IMG/VR virus record: IMGVR_UViG_3300010412_000002
Coordinates: 42,630 to 106,629 of that record
Length of the DNA: 64,000 nt
Reading direction: 5' to 3' (one strand)
Source: a virus
Shown here: positions 16,154 through 24,735 of the stretch, piece by piece
Layout of the letters: every line of letters begins with the position of its first letter
Position numbering within the stretch: the stretch's first letter is position 1
The notes under the pieces: model-generated
What the model saw: the letters and a program-made list of their open reading frames with translations, nothing else
Database searches by the model: none
Told to the model about the DNA's origin: nothing
Position numbers and translations under genes: made by a program

Positions 16154-16888
16154 ATGGAAACTCATCTTAAAAGAAACGATATGCCTACTAGGGCACAAAG
16201 ATTCGATGTAACCGTTCCGGCAGATATTTGGATTCCTAACCAGGATGAGTTCATTACTCCACCTTCTAGAAAGAATGTGGGATTTGGCGGATTTATTTCT
16301 ACCTCTCGTAAAGGTACTAAATTCTCTCTAAAGGAATTTGTCGCTAGTGTAGCCAATGCAACTATTAGCGCTGTTAACGGTCTTACGGAATCTTTAGGAA
16401 CAGTAAAACTAGGCGGTTCTCTTACCGAGAATACTACTATTACTGGTACTACGTATGACCTTGCAGTTACTACTTCGACTGGGGATATAACTTTCACGAC
16501 TACAAATTCTGCAGGAAGTATTGATCTTACTTCTGCTGGGGCTATTGATATTACTAGCAGCCAATCACTATTTGTAACTGCTCCAAGTAATCAAGCGACA
16601 TTTGGAGGTCACACTACTTTTATTTCAACATCTTCTCCTACTGGTCTAGACATTAATGTAACCGCAAATGACGGGGTACTCATTAGAGCTGAAGGAGTTG
16701 TAGGAAGTAATACAAATGTTGATATTGAATCTGCTGTAGGTGATATTACTCTCACTGCAGCTGGTAATATTAATATGGCTCTTGCTTGTATACCAACATA
16801 TGCAGATGATACTGCGGCAGGTGTAGGTGGACTTACTGCAGGAGAACTATATAAAACTGCCACTGGCTCTCTTCAAATTAAACTCTAA
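16154..16888 (+). CDS. Fibre protein, tandem paralogue of the preceding gene
   Basis: 244 residues. It shares with its upstream neighbour the N-terminal pattern (VPADIWIPNQDE against LPTDIYLPANNG), a serine/threonine beta-rich shaft (GDITFTTTNSAGSIDLTSAG, GDITLTAAGNINMALA) and the C-terminal module IPTYADDTAAGVGGLTAGELYK. The nearly identical ends and different middles suggest duplication followed by shaft divergence. The role is likely the same: a thin trimeric fibre or capsid decoration with the C-terminal module at the tip or in trimer assembly. The methionine eleven codons in is an alternative start. Confidence 0.7.
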   Translation: METHLKRNDMPTRAQRFDVTVPADIWIPNQDEFITPPSRKNVGFGGFISTSRKGTKFSLKEFVASVANATISAVNGLTESLGTVKLGGSLTENTTITGTTYDLAVTTSTGDITFTTTNSAGSIDLTSAGAIDITSSQSLFVTAPSNQATFGGHTTFISTSSPTGLDINVTANDGVLIRAEGVVGSNTNVDIESAVGDITLTAAGNINMALACIPTYADDTAAGVGGLTAGELYKTATGSLQIKL

Positions 16889-16890
16889 TC

Positions 16891-17385
16891 ATGACTTTAA
16901 CTGTAAACTCCGATTGTACATCCTTACAGATAGTTTCTACTTTGATAGATGATTATATTGCTACACCTACTGTAGATTTAACATTATCCTTTGAAGACTG
17001 TGAAGGTACTACATACGAATATGATATTGTGGAGGGGACTGATGTTACTGCAGGTACTCCCAATTTTGCAACTATTACTCCTGCTCAGATTATTTCTGCT
17101 ACCGCCACAGAGTTTCCTGACGGAGTTTATCAGGTAACACTTACTGCGGATGATAGCGGCACAATTACTACTGAAGTACAATGCATGTTAGTAGATTGTG
17201 ACTTGGAATGTAGAGTATTCGATTTTCAAGCAGAGAATCTTACTTCTAGGGTTTCGCAGTATTACGAAGCACTTAAATTAGGAGAAACGTGTGATAACTG
17301 CTCCTGCACTGGGATGTGCTCTCTTTACAATAAAATACTTGATCTTTTAGCAAACAACACAGAAAATGATTGTGGATGTCAGTAA
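16891..17385 (+). CDS. Ig-like-domain protein with cysteine-rich tail
   Basis: 164 residues. The first 110 residues are beta-rich with the look of an Ig-like fold (VDLTLSFEDCEGTTYEYDIVEG, FPDGVYQVTLTADDSGTITTEV). The C-terminal part is helical and cysteine-rich: CMLVDCDLECRV, then CDNCSCTGMCSLYNKIL and a final DCGCQ. Such paired cysteines could bind metal or form disulfides in the virion. It begins three bases after a fibre gene and overlaps the next small gene by 20 bases, so it is probably co-translated with it. No named family; virion attachment role inferred from the context. Confidence 0.6.
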   Translation: MTLTVNSDCTSLQIVSTLIDDYIATPTVDLTLSFEDCEGTTYEYDIVEGTDVTAGTPNFATITPAQIISATATEFPDGVYQVTLTADDSGTITTEVQCMLVDCDLECRVFDFQAENLTSRVSQYYEALKLGETCDNCSCTGMCSLYNKILDLLANNTENDCGCQ

Positions 17386-17725
17386 TCTAGATTTAGCTGC
17401 ACTAAGGTGCTATGCATTCTTCAATGCTTCTCAAATTGCATTAGCAGAGGAGTATGGTATTGAATGTAATACAGAGTATTACGAAACTCAGATGCATAAG
17501 GCCTTAGCATACTTGTTTTTAGCAGAGAATTGTGCGGCTAATCTCACTGACGAGATCTTCTGTGCAATTCAAGAATTTATTGATGATGCATTATTTAGTG
17601 CATTATATGTTCGAAGAAACAGTGAAGATTGCGCTGAAGGAGCTTCTGATCCAGTTTGTATTTTAACAATCACCGATAATGTAACTTCTTGTACTGGAGG
17701 ATTATCAATAAACATATTGCAATGA
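17366..17725 (+). CDS. Small helical cysteine-containing protein in fibre cassette
   Basis: 119 residues, starting inside the end of the previous gene (20-base overlap) and ending with TGA inside the ATG of the next. It is mainly helical (LDLAALRCYAFFNASQIALAEEYG, MHKALAYLFLAENC, DEIFCAIQEFIDDALFSAL) with eight cysteines scattered along the chain. The tail SCTGGLSINIL is beta-like. It may be an assembly partner or chaperone for the cysteine-rich proteins that flank it. No family is recognised, and the role is open. Confidence 0.55.
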   Translation: MIVDVSNLDLAALRCYAFFNASQIALAEEYGIECNTEYYETQMHKALAYLFLAENCAANLTDEIFCAIQEFIDDALFSALYVRRNSEDCAEGASDPVCILTITDNVTSCTGGLSINILQ

Positions 17726-19269
17726 TAACGATAACAAAACATATTACATTAAATCCTGGTGTAGGTGAGACTGGCCCTTATAATTATACTTGGGGCGTTA
17801 CCTCATCTTCTTCTGGATGTGTTACGTTTTCTCCATCTACCACTGGAACTATTGCAAATCCTTCGTCTGGATCAATTATTACTGATATTAATTTTCTTAA
17901 TGGTACATGTATTGATGACAGTACTATTACTTTAACTATTAGTTATAATGGAGGTACTTGTAGTAAAGTATTTCCTATTACTATTGCAGATCCTTGCGAT
18001 GATTTAGATGTAGCAATTAGTGCTACTACAACAGATGCTTACCTATTTACTGCGGTAGCCTCTGGTGGGGAAGGCCCTTATACGTATACGTGGGGCTGGG
18101 ATGAAGACCTATTTACCCCTGCAGGAAGTTCTGGGAACTCACAAGTTCTTAAACTGACATACATCGGAGGATCAGTGCCTCCTGCACAATCAACTGTTTT
18201 CTTAACTGTTGCAGATCAAAATGGATGTAGCTTTACTACATCTCAAGATTTTGCAACTTGCTCTCTTTCTTTTGATCCAGTGAGCGTTATTCTAGAATGT
18301 CAACCTGACGGATCTCGTTCCGCAGTGGTATGTTTAGACCCACTAGGATGTGCTACATCCTTAGTAGATTGGACTACATTCCAAAGTAACAGCGCACTAA
18401 TGGATGTGACTTTACTTCCGCCAACTCTATTTGGACAAAATTTTGCTTGTTATGTAAATGGAGGAAGACGGGCGCGTATTACAATGGATGCTGATACTAA
18501 TCCTGGCAACAGTGGTTACAACACGTTCTACTGTTACGTACAAACTACAACAGGAGTAACTGCAAGTATTCAAGTTACGGCTACTTATCCAAGTTGTACT
18601 ATTCCGCCTGTTAATCCTATTAGCATTGCTGCTCAAGCTCCTTTCCAAATTGACTGTAGTTATACGCCTGGAAGTACGTACGAAATTGGCCCAATTACGG
18701 ATTTCATCACCACGTATAATGGTGGGCAGATTGACTTTACTTCATTTCAATTTATTCCACTCGATACTGGTATTCCGACTGCAGGACCTGTCACGACTAC
18801 ATTAAGTGGTAGCGCAGACTACAACAATGCTACCAAGATGATAGAGTATACAGTACCTGCGGCAACTGGCACGGATGCTTTTATGTGGACAATATGCGAT
18901 ACCGCAGGAAACTGCGCAGAATCTCAAATATATGCTATTGTTCTTGATTGCACTCTTAGTCCTACTGCTGTTAATGATTCCGAATGTGCCGTTTGTGGAG
19001 AAGCTATTGAGCACGATGTGTTGTCTAACGATACTGTTAATGGTGTTTTATACAATGTTTCCATTGCTTCTTCTCCTTCTCATGGCTCTGCTGTTTTTAA
19101 TGGCGACTTTGGGACTCCTCGTATTATTTACACTCCCAATGCTACTTACAGCGGTAGCGACTCATACGATTATACAGTATGGAATGACTCTGGTGAATCG
19201 GATACGGCGACTGTTACCGTAAACGTACTTTGTGCTGGAGCTGATTCTGAAATAGCTACTTGCGAATAA
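17722..19269 (+). CDS. Multi-domain adhesin with SprB/PKD-like and Big_9-like Ig repeats
   Basis: 515 residues from the ATG at 17722, which overlaps the previous stop (ATGA); a TTG at 17689 is less likely. Several Ig-like domains follow one another: two with the SprB-type motif GxGPYxYxW (GETGPYNYTW near the start, GGEGPYTYTWGW near residue 120, the latter followed by VFLTVADQNGCSFTT), then two less clear ones, and a C-terminal domain (about residues 415-505) with EHDVLSNDT and IIYTPNATYSGSDSYDYTV, the Big_9/cadherin-like signature. SprB repeats are typical of Bacteroidetes gliding and T9SS surface adhesins. In a phage they probably bind the cell surface or mucus polysaccharide. Confidence 0.7.
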   Translation: MITITKHITLNPGVGETGPYNYTWGVTSSSSGCVTFSPSTTGTIANPSSGSIITDINFLNGTCIDDSTITLTISYNGGTCSKVFPITIADPCDDLDVAISATTTDAYLFTAVASGGEGPYTYTWGWDEDLFTPAGSSGNSQVLKLTYIGGSVPPAQSTVFLTVADQNGCSFTTSQDFATCSLSFDPVSVILECQPDGSRSAVVCLDPLGCATSLVDWTTFQSNSALMDVTLLPPTLFGQNFACYVNGGRRARITMDADTNPGNSGYNTFYCYVQTTTGVTASIQVTATYPSCTIPPVNPISIAAQAPFQIDCSYTPGSTYEIGPITDFITTYNGGQIDFTSFQFIPLDTGIPTAGPVTTTLSGSADYNNATKMIEYTVPAATGTDAFMWTICDTAGNCAESQIYAIVLDCTLSPTAVNDSECAVCGEAIEHDVLSNDTVNGVLYNVSIASSPSHGSAVFNGDFGTPRIIYTPNATYSGSDSYDYTVWNDSGESDTATVTVNVLCAGADSEIATCE

Positions 19270-19279
19270 ATAACTTGAT

Positions 19280-20014
19280 ATGGCAATTATAATCACACCT
19301 TACGATATTTTAACAGACAATAACGCGGGTGTTGCGCCAACTACTGGAGGTACGTGGTCATATGTCGGCACTGGATCTACTGGTGCCGCACCACTTCCCC
19401 CTAATCCACCTGGTTTATACGATGGTACTCTAGATTTTACTGGGGTAACTAATGCTCCGGCAGGTACGTATATTTATCGATATACTGTTACTTCTGGAGG
19501 ATGTTCCGCTTATGCAGATCTTGACGTTTCTAACTTTGACCACATTATTGTAAAAAATGATGTGTGTGCATCTGCAAGAGAAATCGTATTCCCTTATAAT
19601 GGAGGAACCGCAACTTTGCCCAATCAGTTATTAGGTGAAGCATGCCCTGGCCAAATCCACCCAACTTACTCAGCAACTGCTACTCCTACTGAATGGGGTA
19701 GTGCGACATTTGTAGGAGATTTATGGTATGAATTAAACTATGATGCTACTTATCTGCCTGCTACCGACATTCCTATTGTAATGTCAATAACTGCGGATGG
19801 TATTCCTTACGGAAGTGAAGGAATTGTAGAACCATATTTAGCTGTCTATTCTTCTTGTACACCCGGTCTTGTAGAAGCAGATGTTCCTATTAGTGGATCA
19901 CAAAGCATCGATATAATCATATCGGATGTATTTACAAGTAACTTTACATACTACATTAGAGTAGCATGTGTAGATGGAAATCAAGGAAAATTTAATATTT
20001 CTGTAACAACCTAA
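19280..20014 (+). CDS. Ig-like surface/fibre protein with GGxWxY and GGCSAYAD motif
   Basis: 244 residues. The N-terminal 85 residues form an Ig-like domain (GGTWSYVGTGSTG, AGTYIYRYTVTSGGCSAYADLDV), related to a domain in the protein encoded at 30278-31240. The second half (ENDVCASAREIVFPYNGGT-like start, then GDLWYELNYDATYL, VYSSCTPG, FTYYIRVACVDGNQGKFNISV) resembles the jelly-roll domain common near the ends of Bacteroidetes secreted proteins. Both parts suggest cell-surface or glycan contact. It is embedded in the fibre cassette, eleven bases after the SprB-like adhesin. Function is inferred from fold type and neighbours. Confidence 0.6.
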   Translation: MAIIITPYDILTDNNAGVAPTTGGTWSYVGTGSTGAAPLPPNPPGLYDGTLDFTGVTNAPAGTYIYRYTVTSGGCSAYADLDVSNFDHIIVKNDVCASAREIVFPYNGGTATLPNQLLGEACPGQIHPTYSATATPTEWGSATFVGDLWYELNYDATYLPATDIPIVMSITADGIPYGSEGIVEPYLAVYSSCTPGLVEADVPISGSQSIDIIISDVFTSNFTYYIRVACVDGNQGKFNISVTT

Positions 20015-20016
20015 TA

Positions 20017-20310
20017 ATGGCTATCATATACACCACCCCTAGTGGTAATGTTCAAACATCTGTAAATACTGCTAATAGAAGGGATGATGGAACTAGCGGC
20101 TCGTCTTCATCAGGAGATAAGCATTATACCCATTATCAAGGTGTAGCATCTACAACATGGAATGTAACCCATAATCTAGGGAAATATCCTGCTGTGCAAG
20201 TACTAGATTCTGCTAAAAACCTAGTAACTGGAGATGTACAGCATATAGATCTAAATAATACCGTGCTCAGCTTTGCGTACGCTTTCTCGGGCTCGGCAAC
20301 TTTTAATTAA
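20017..20310 (+). CDS. Small fibre-tip-like protein (HNLGKYPAVQV domain)
   Basis: 97 residues. A serine/glycine linker is followed by a 60-residue domain: HYQGVASTTWNVTHNLGKYPAVQVLDSAKN and then GDVQHIDLNNTVLSFAYAFSGSATFN (given in two pieces). This pattern, W-x-V-x-HNLG-K-x-P-x-V-x-V, is common as the C-terminal domain of phage fibre and head-decoration proteins. Here it stands almost alone with only a 35-residue N-terminal arm. A related domain ends the 629-residue fibre encoded next. It may be a separate tip or a collar decoration. Confidence 0.65.
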   Translation: MAIIYTTPSGNVQTSVNTANRRDDGTSGSSSSGDKHYTHYQGVASTTWNVTHNLGKYPAVQVLDSAKNLVTGDVQHIDLNNTVLSFAYAFSGSATFN

Positions 20311-20315
20311 AATAT

Positions 20316-22205
20316 ATGGCTCACTTATTTCACACTCCAATTGACCTTAATCAATTGGAAGTTTTAAACCCAACTTTTCAGTTGTTAGGATCGGCCCCGG
20401 GTACACCCGTTGAGGGCCAATTCTATTATAATACAACTGATGATGGAGTGTATTTTCGTAACGGGTCAGCTGCCTGGGAAAAGTTCGTAGGCACAATTAA
20501 TAACGTTGGTACTATTGCTGGAGCGGTAGACGGAGCCAATGATTATTTTGTAATCTACGATGGTTCTGCAAGTGCAAACGTAAAAGTAGCAGTAGACACT
20601 TTACTGTCTGATGTAGGACCATTTGAGAATGTTCTAACCTTCTCTAACGGCCTAACTCGCACAGTTGATGCAATTGCACTAGGTGGAACACTTACTGGTA
20701 ATACAACCATTAACGGAAGTACTAGTTATTACCTGGATGTAACTGGTAGCTCGGGTAGTATTGTTCCATTGCATGCTACTAACACTTCAACTGGTACAGC
20801 ATTACTAGCAACAGCTTCTGAATCATCTGCAATTGAATCAGTGATAGAAACTACCAATACTAATTCAGTTTACCAGAACATTACTCTTACAAGAACTAGT
20901 TCAGGAACTCCTGCAAATGGTATTGGTTCATCAATTCAATTTAATATTGAAACAACTGTTGCTACTCGCGCTGCAGGTTCTTTTCAAATGCTGTGGACAG
21001 ATGCTACAGATGCTACTCGTACTTCGGCAATTGATCTTTATACAACTAATTCTGGCTCAACTTCACGTAAAGTACGTATCGCGGGTTCTGGGCAGCTTAC
21101 GCTGGACGGCTATGGTACGGGTACTTTTACTGGTACCGATGCATATTGGCTTGCTGTAGATTCCTCAGGTAACATTATCGAAGAGGCAGCGCCAGGAGGT
21201 GTATCTGATACTTATTCTACTGTAACAGGTGACACTGGAACTGCTTCTGCTACTGGTGCAGAAACTCTTGATTTTTCCGGTGGAACTGGTATTAGCACTA
21301 CTGTAACTGCAGGTTCTCCGGATGATGTAACTATTGCAATTGACGTAAACTCAACTGTAGATTTTTCGGCTAGTACTCCTGTATGGACTTTTGGTAATGA
21401 AACTACCGCAGAAGGTTTGTTTGTAACTGGTACTCCCGTAGATGGAAACCACGTAGTTAATAAAACCTATGTAGATAATTTGGCTAGCGGACTTGATGGC
21501 AAAGCATCTGTTCTTGTCGCCACCACTGCTGATATTACTATTGCCACCGCACTTAATAGTGGGGATACTATTGATGGTGTACTTCTTGCTGATGGTGATC
21601 GCGTGCTTGTTAAGAACCAAGCTGCCCCAGCAGAAAATGGTATTTACGTAGTAGACGCTTCCCCATTCCGCGCAACTGATGCAGATGCTTGGGACGAGCT
21701 TGTCGCTGCGTATGTATGGGTAGAAGAAGGAACTGTTAATCAAGATACTGGCTGGCTTTGTACTGTAGATGCAGGTGGAACACTAAATACTACTGCAGTT
21801 ACTTGGACATTATTTGCCTCTGCAACTGCACTTATTGCTGGCGAAGGTCTTGCCAAGACTGGAAATGCAATTGATCTAGATCTCAGTGATCTTACTTCTC
21901 TTGGAGCTACCGCAGCTTTGGATGATACTTTGGGTATCTATGACACTGACGCTGTTTCTACAAAGAAAATTACTGTAGCAAATCTCTTAAATGCCCACAA
22001 GTATGCCACAACGACTAATGTTGGTACTGCTGAAGGTGCAGTGGTTGTAAACCACGCATTAAATAGTACTGATGTTATTGTTCAAGTATATGATACTTCT
22101 ACTAGCGATGTTATCACCATTGATATTGATATCACGGATGCTAACAACGTAACCATTCAAGCGTCGGGTTCAACTCGTTCTGTTCGTTGTATTGTAATGC
22201 GGTAA
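20316..22205 (+). CDS. Modular phage fibre protein
   Basis: 629 residues. The N-terminus looks like an attachment region (LFHTPIDLNQLEVLNPTFQLLG, EGQFYYNTTDDGVYFRNGSAAW). It is followed by a beta-rich shaft module ending GYGTGTFTGTDAYWLAVDSSG, a classic tail-fibre domain (about residues 390-500) with DGVLLADGDRVLVKNQ, APAENGIYVV and RATDADAWDEL, and a C-terminal tip domain (VVVNHALNSTDVIVQVYD, ending VRCIVMR). The DGDRVLVKNQ-xx-xxNGIYVV domain is widespread in tail fibre proteins of many phages. The shaft module has relatives in the two other large fibres at 22218 and 27739. Likely a receptor-binding or capsid fibre. Confidence 0.8.
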   Translation: MAHLFHTPIDLNQLEVLNPTFQLLGSAPGTPVEGQFYYNTTDDGVYFRNGSAAWEKFVGTINNVGTIAGAVDGANDYFVIYDGSASANVKVAVDTLLSDVGPFENVLTFSNGLTRTVDAIALGGTLTGNTTINGSTSYYLDVTGSSGSIVPLHATNTSTGTALLATASESSAIESVIETTNTNSVYQNITLTRTSSGTPANGIGSSIQFNIETTVATRAAGSFQMLWTDATDATRTSAIDLYTTNSGSTSRKVRIAGSGQLTLDGYGTGTFTGTDAYWLAVDSSGNIIEEAAPGGVSDTYSTVTGDTGTASATGAETLDFSGGTGISTTVTAGSPDDVTIAIDVNSTVDFSASTPVWTFGNETTAEGLFVTGTPVDGNHVVNKTYVDNLASGLDGKASVLVATTADITIATALNSGDTIDGVLLADGDRVLVKNQAAPAENGIYVVDASPFRATDADAWDELVAAYVWVEEGTVNQDTGWLCTVDAGGTLNTTAVTWTLFASATALIAGEGLAKTGNAIDLDLSDLTSLGATAALDDTLGIYDTDAVSTKKITVANLLNAHKYATTTNVGTAEGAVVVNHALNSTDVIVQVYDTSTSDVITIDIDITDANNVTIQASGSTRSVRCIVMR

Positions 22206-22217
22206 TAAATTTTAACT

Positions 22218-24716
22218 ATGTCTAAGAAATACGCAACTACTATAGATGCAGATGGCTTGTTAGTAAACACTCCATCGTCTACTTCTACCAATGAAGTAAT
22301 AGCTAGATTCACCATATCAGATGCTTCTGGGAGTGAAGAACTTCGGATCGACAACCGTTCAGTATCTGATGGATCATTCTGGCCTTCTATTAATGCTTTA
22401 GGAACTACTAGTACTACGGCCATGTATGTAATGGGTACTAGTACAAGCGACAATTCCTCTGATAATGCTGTAATTAGACTAGGTGGAGTTAAAGTACCAA
22501 GCATAGCGGCTCCTTATACTAGCCGCACTTCATTTTCTGCTAGACCAATAGTACAGATTATGAATGGTACGGCTGCTATAACTGCTGTTGTTGGTTACGA
22601 CGGACAATGGACGTTGTCTCCTACTACTGCTTCCAAGGAATACTTGACTACTCGTGGCCATTTATCAGGAACAGAGGAACGATTTACCGTTCTTAACAGT
22701 AGTGAATCTTCTTGGGTTAATAGCGTGGCTGTATCTAACACGCAATCAGATATAGCAGGAATAACGTTGGCAAAAGCTGCTGGTACTACTTTATCAAGTA
22801 CTCCTACTGCAATTACCACGGGAGAATCAGTTGCAAGAATTGATGCCACAGGGTACTTTGGAGCTACTGCTGGGTGGAACACAAATGCTTCAATTGCATT
22901 CAATGTAGGTACAGTTACAACTGATACCCACATGCCAATGTCAATTACTTTCAGTACATCCAATCAGTTGGAAGGTAACCTAACAAGCGCGTTAGTTCTT
23001 CAATCAACTCAACAAGCTACACTTAGTCAATATGGATCTGGGACGTATACTGGAACTCCTGCTTATTACTTAGCGATTGACTCAAGTGGTAATATAATCG
23101 AAGAAACTGGAGGTGCAGGTGATGGCAATGGTATCTACGATGGAAGTGGTACTATTGGAGCAGCTGCTGTTGCAACTATTACAGGAACCTCTACGTTTAC
23201 GATTGATTGGTCAGATACTACAGATGCTTTATTATTTACAGATAGTACCAAAGTATTAAAATTCGATGGGGCTAGACTAGACATAGGTGGAGGAACAACT
23301 GCTCCCTCACTAAGATTCTGGGAACCATCAGGTAGTGGTTCTAACTATGTTGAGTTTAAAGCTATAGCTACTACTTCTGACCAAACTTATACTTTACCTG
23401 TAGCTTACCCATCTACTTCAGGTAGAGCATTAATATCCTCTACAGGAGGGGCTATGTCTTGGGCAACATTAGAAAACTGGGGAGACATCTGGGTAGTTAA
23501 TACTGATGGTAGTGTACAGGTTACTGCTGATCAGAATAACGATGGTATAACATATTATTCCCCAGACAATTCTATTCGTATGGTTGGTGACAATGCATAC
23601 GGTGGATTTAGTGATGATGCTATTACTTGGAGATTAGCAATTGACAAGTTAACTAACTCACTTACTTCGGGCACATTAGCTACTGGAGATCTTTTCGTAG
23701 TATGGGATCTGGATGCGAACGAAAATAAATATATTACCGCTAATGAAATGTCTTCCTACTTTGGAGGTGGAGGTGGTGGTATATATGGAGGTTCTGGAAC
23801 CATTGCTTCTGCGGCAGTAGCTACATTGACATCTAGTTCTACATTTACTATTGATTATAGTGGCGGAACAGATGCTATTACTATTACCGATACTACAAGT
23901 ACGATTCGATTAAACGGTTCTGCTATTTATATTGGAGGAGAAGCTTCTACTACTGAGATGAGATTTCTTGAAGCTTCTGGAAATGGATCAGAGTATACAG
24001 GATTTAAAGCTCCAGATTCCCTCGGAGCAAATCAGATGTACACGCTACCATCCGATACCCCTAATGATGGCGACGTATTAGAGTGGAATACAGGAGGGAC
24101 CCTATCTTGGGAAACAAGAGTAACTGGTCCAGGAGCTGTTACTGATAATACCATTGCTTTATTTAATGGTACTTCTGGAAATGCGATAGACAGTTCTGGT
24201 GTAACTCTTACAACAGCTACTGATCAATTTACTTTGACTAATGGTAACGCATCACTTATTGTTGACGATAATTCTGGTGGGGCAGGAGCACTTAGGCTGT
24301 CTATCAGCGCCACTGGTATCGCTCAAGTTGATGTTGCAGGATCTCCTGATGACATCGTTAGCAGGACAGCCTCTCAAACAATTACTAACAAATTTATAAA
24401 TCCTAGAGTATACAGTACAGCTAGCGCTTCCTCAGTTTCTATAGATGGTGGTTATGATCACTATCAAGTAACTGCTTTAGCAACTGGCTTAACTATTGAT
24501 GATACTATTGCTACTACTCCTGCTGCAGGGCAAAGAGTAGTATTAAGAATACAAGATAGTGGTAGTTCTCAATCATTAACCTGGGATCCAGGATTTGTTC
24601 CTGTCGGAGTAACGTTACCTACAGCAACTACTTCCGGTAAATTGCATTATTTTGGAATGATCTGGAATAATACAGATTCTGTATTTGATGTAGTTGCTTA
24701 TTCTGTAGAAGCTTAA
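22218..24716 (+). CDS. Large modular fibre protein with internal repeat
   Basis: 832 residues. The N-terminal 290 residues contain a fibre module that ends SGTYTGTPAYYLAIDSSGN, similar to the neighbour gene. Two copies of a roughly 90-residue module follow, each starting GIYxGSGTI and ending near the motif YTLP, separated by an SLTSGTLATGDLFVVWDLD segment. The last 90 residues hold a domain with DHYQVTALATGLTIDD and GQRVVLRIQDSGSSQSLTWDPGF, common at fibre tips and often found in Bacteroidetes phages. A long trimeric shaft with repeated beta modules is likely. The start ATG follows an A/T-rich leader only twelve bases after the previous gene. Confidence 0.75.
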   Translation: MSKKYATTIDADGLLVNTPSSTSTNEVIARFTISDASGSEELRIDNRSVSDGSFWPSINALGTTSTTAMYVMGTSTSDNSSDNAVIRLGGVKVPSIAAPYTSRTSFSARPIVQIMNGTAAITAVVGYDGQWTLSPTTASKEYLTTRGHLSGTEERFTVLNSSESSWVNSVAVSNTQSDIAGITLAKAAGTTLSSTPTAITTGESVARIDATGYFGATAGWNTNASIAFNVGTVTTDTHMPMSITFSTSNQLEGNLTSALVLQSTQQATLSQYGSGTYTGTPAYYLAIDSSGNIIEETGGAGDGNGIYDGSGTIGAAAVATITGTSTFTIDWSDTTDALLFTDSTKVLKFDGARLDIGGGTTAPSLRFWEPSGSGSNYVEFKAIATTSDQTYTLPVAYPSTSGRALISSTGGAMSWATLENWGDIWVVNTDGSVQVTADQNNDGITYYSPDNSIRMVGDNAYGGFSDDAITWRLAIDKLTNSLTSGTLATGDLFVVWDLDANENKYITANEMSSYFGGGGGGIYGGSGTIASAAVATLTSSSTFTIDYSGGTDAITITDTTSTIRLNGSAIYIGGEASTTEMRFLEASGNGSEYTGFKAPDSLGANQMYTLPSDTPNDGDVLEWNTGGTLSWETRVTGPGAVTDNTIALFNGTSGNAIDSSGVTLTTATDQFTLTNGNASLIVDDNSGGAGALRLSISATGIAQVDVAGSPDDIVSRTASQTITNKFINPRVYSTASASSVSIDGGYDHYQVTALATGLTIDDTIATTPAAGQRVVLRIQDSGSSQSLTWDPGFVPVGVTLPTATTSGKLHYFGMIWNNTDSVFDVVAYSVEA
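23130..23399 (+). repeat. First copy of internal fibre module
   Basis: This stretch codes for GIYDGSGTIGAAAVATITG and on to TYTLP in the 832-residue fibre. It aligns with 23778-24050 (GIYGGSGTIASAAVATLTS and on to MYTLP); shared marks include STFTIDxS, a FWEPSGSGS/FLEASGNGS turn and the ending YTLP. The repeat is clear in protein, diverged in DNA. Confidence 0.7.
23778..24050 (+). repeat. Second copy of internal fibre module
   Basis: Second copy of the module described at 23130-23399, located after a short unique segment and a glycine run (FGGGGGGIYGG). The two copies differ in many positions, so the duplication is old or under diversifying pressure. Confidence 0.7.
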
Positions 24717-24735
24717 ATATATTAATATATAAACC

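Noticed and set aside
20917-21159. Leucine-rich + strand frame inside the 629-residue fibre
   Set aside because: Its leucine/valine richness comes from reading ACT/GCT codons out of frame. The fibre frame has recognisable domains on both sides.
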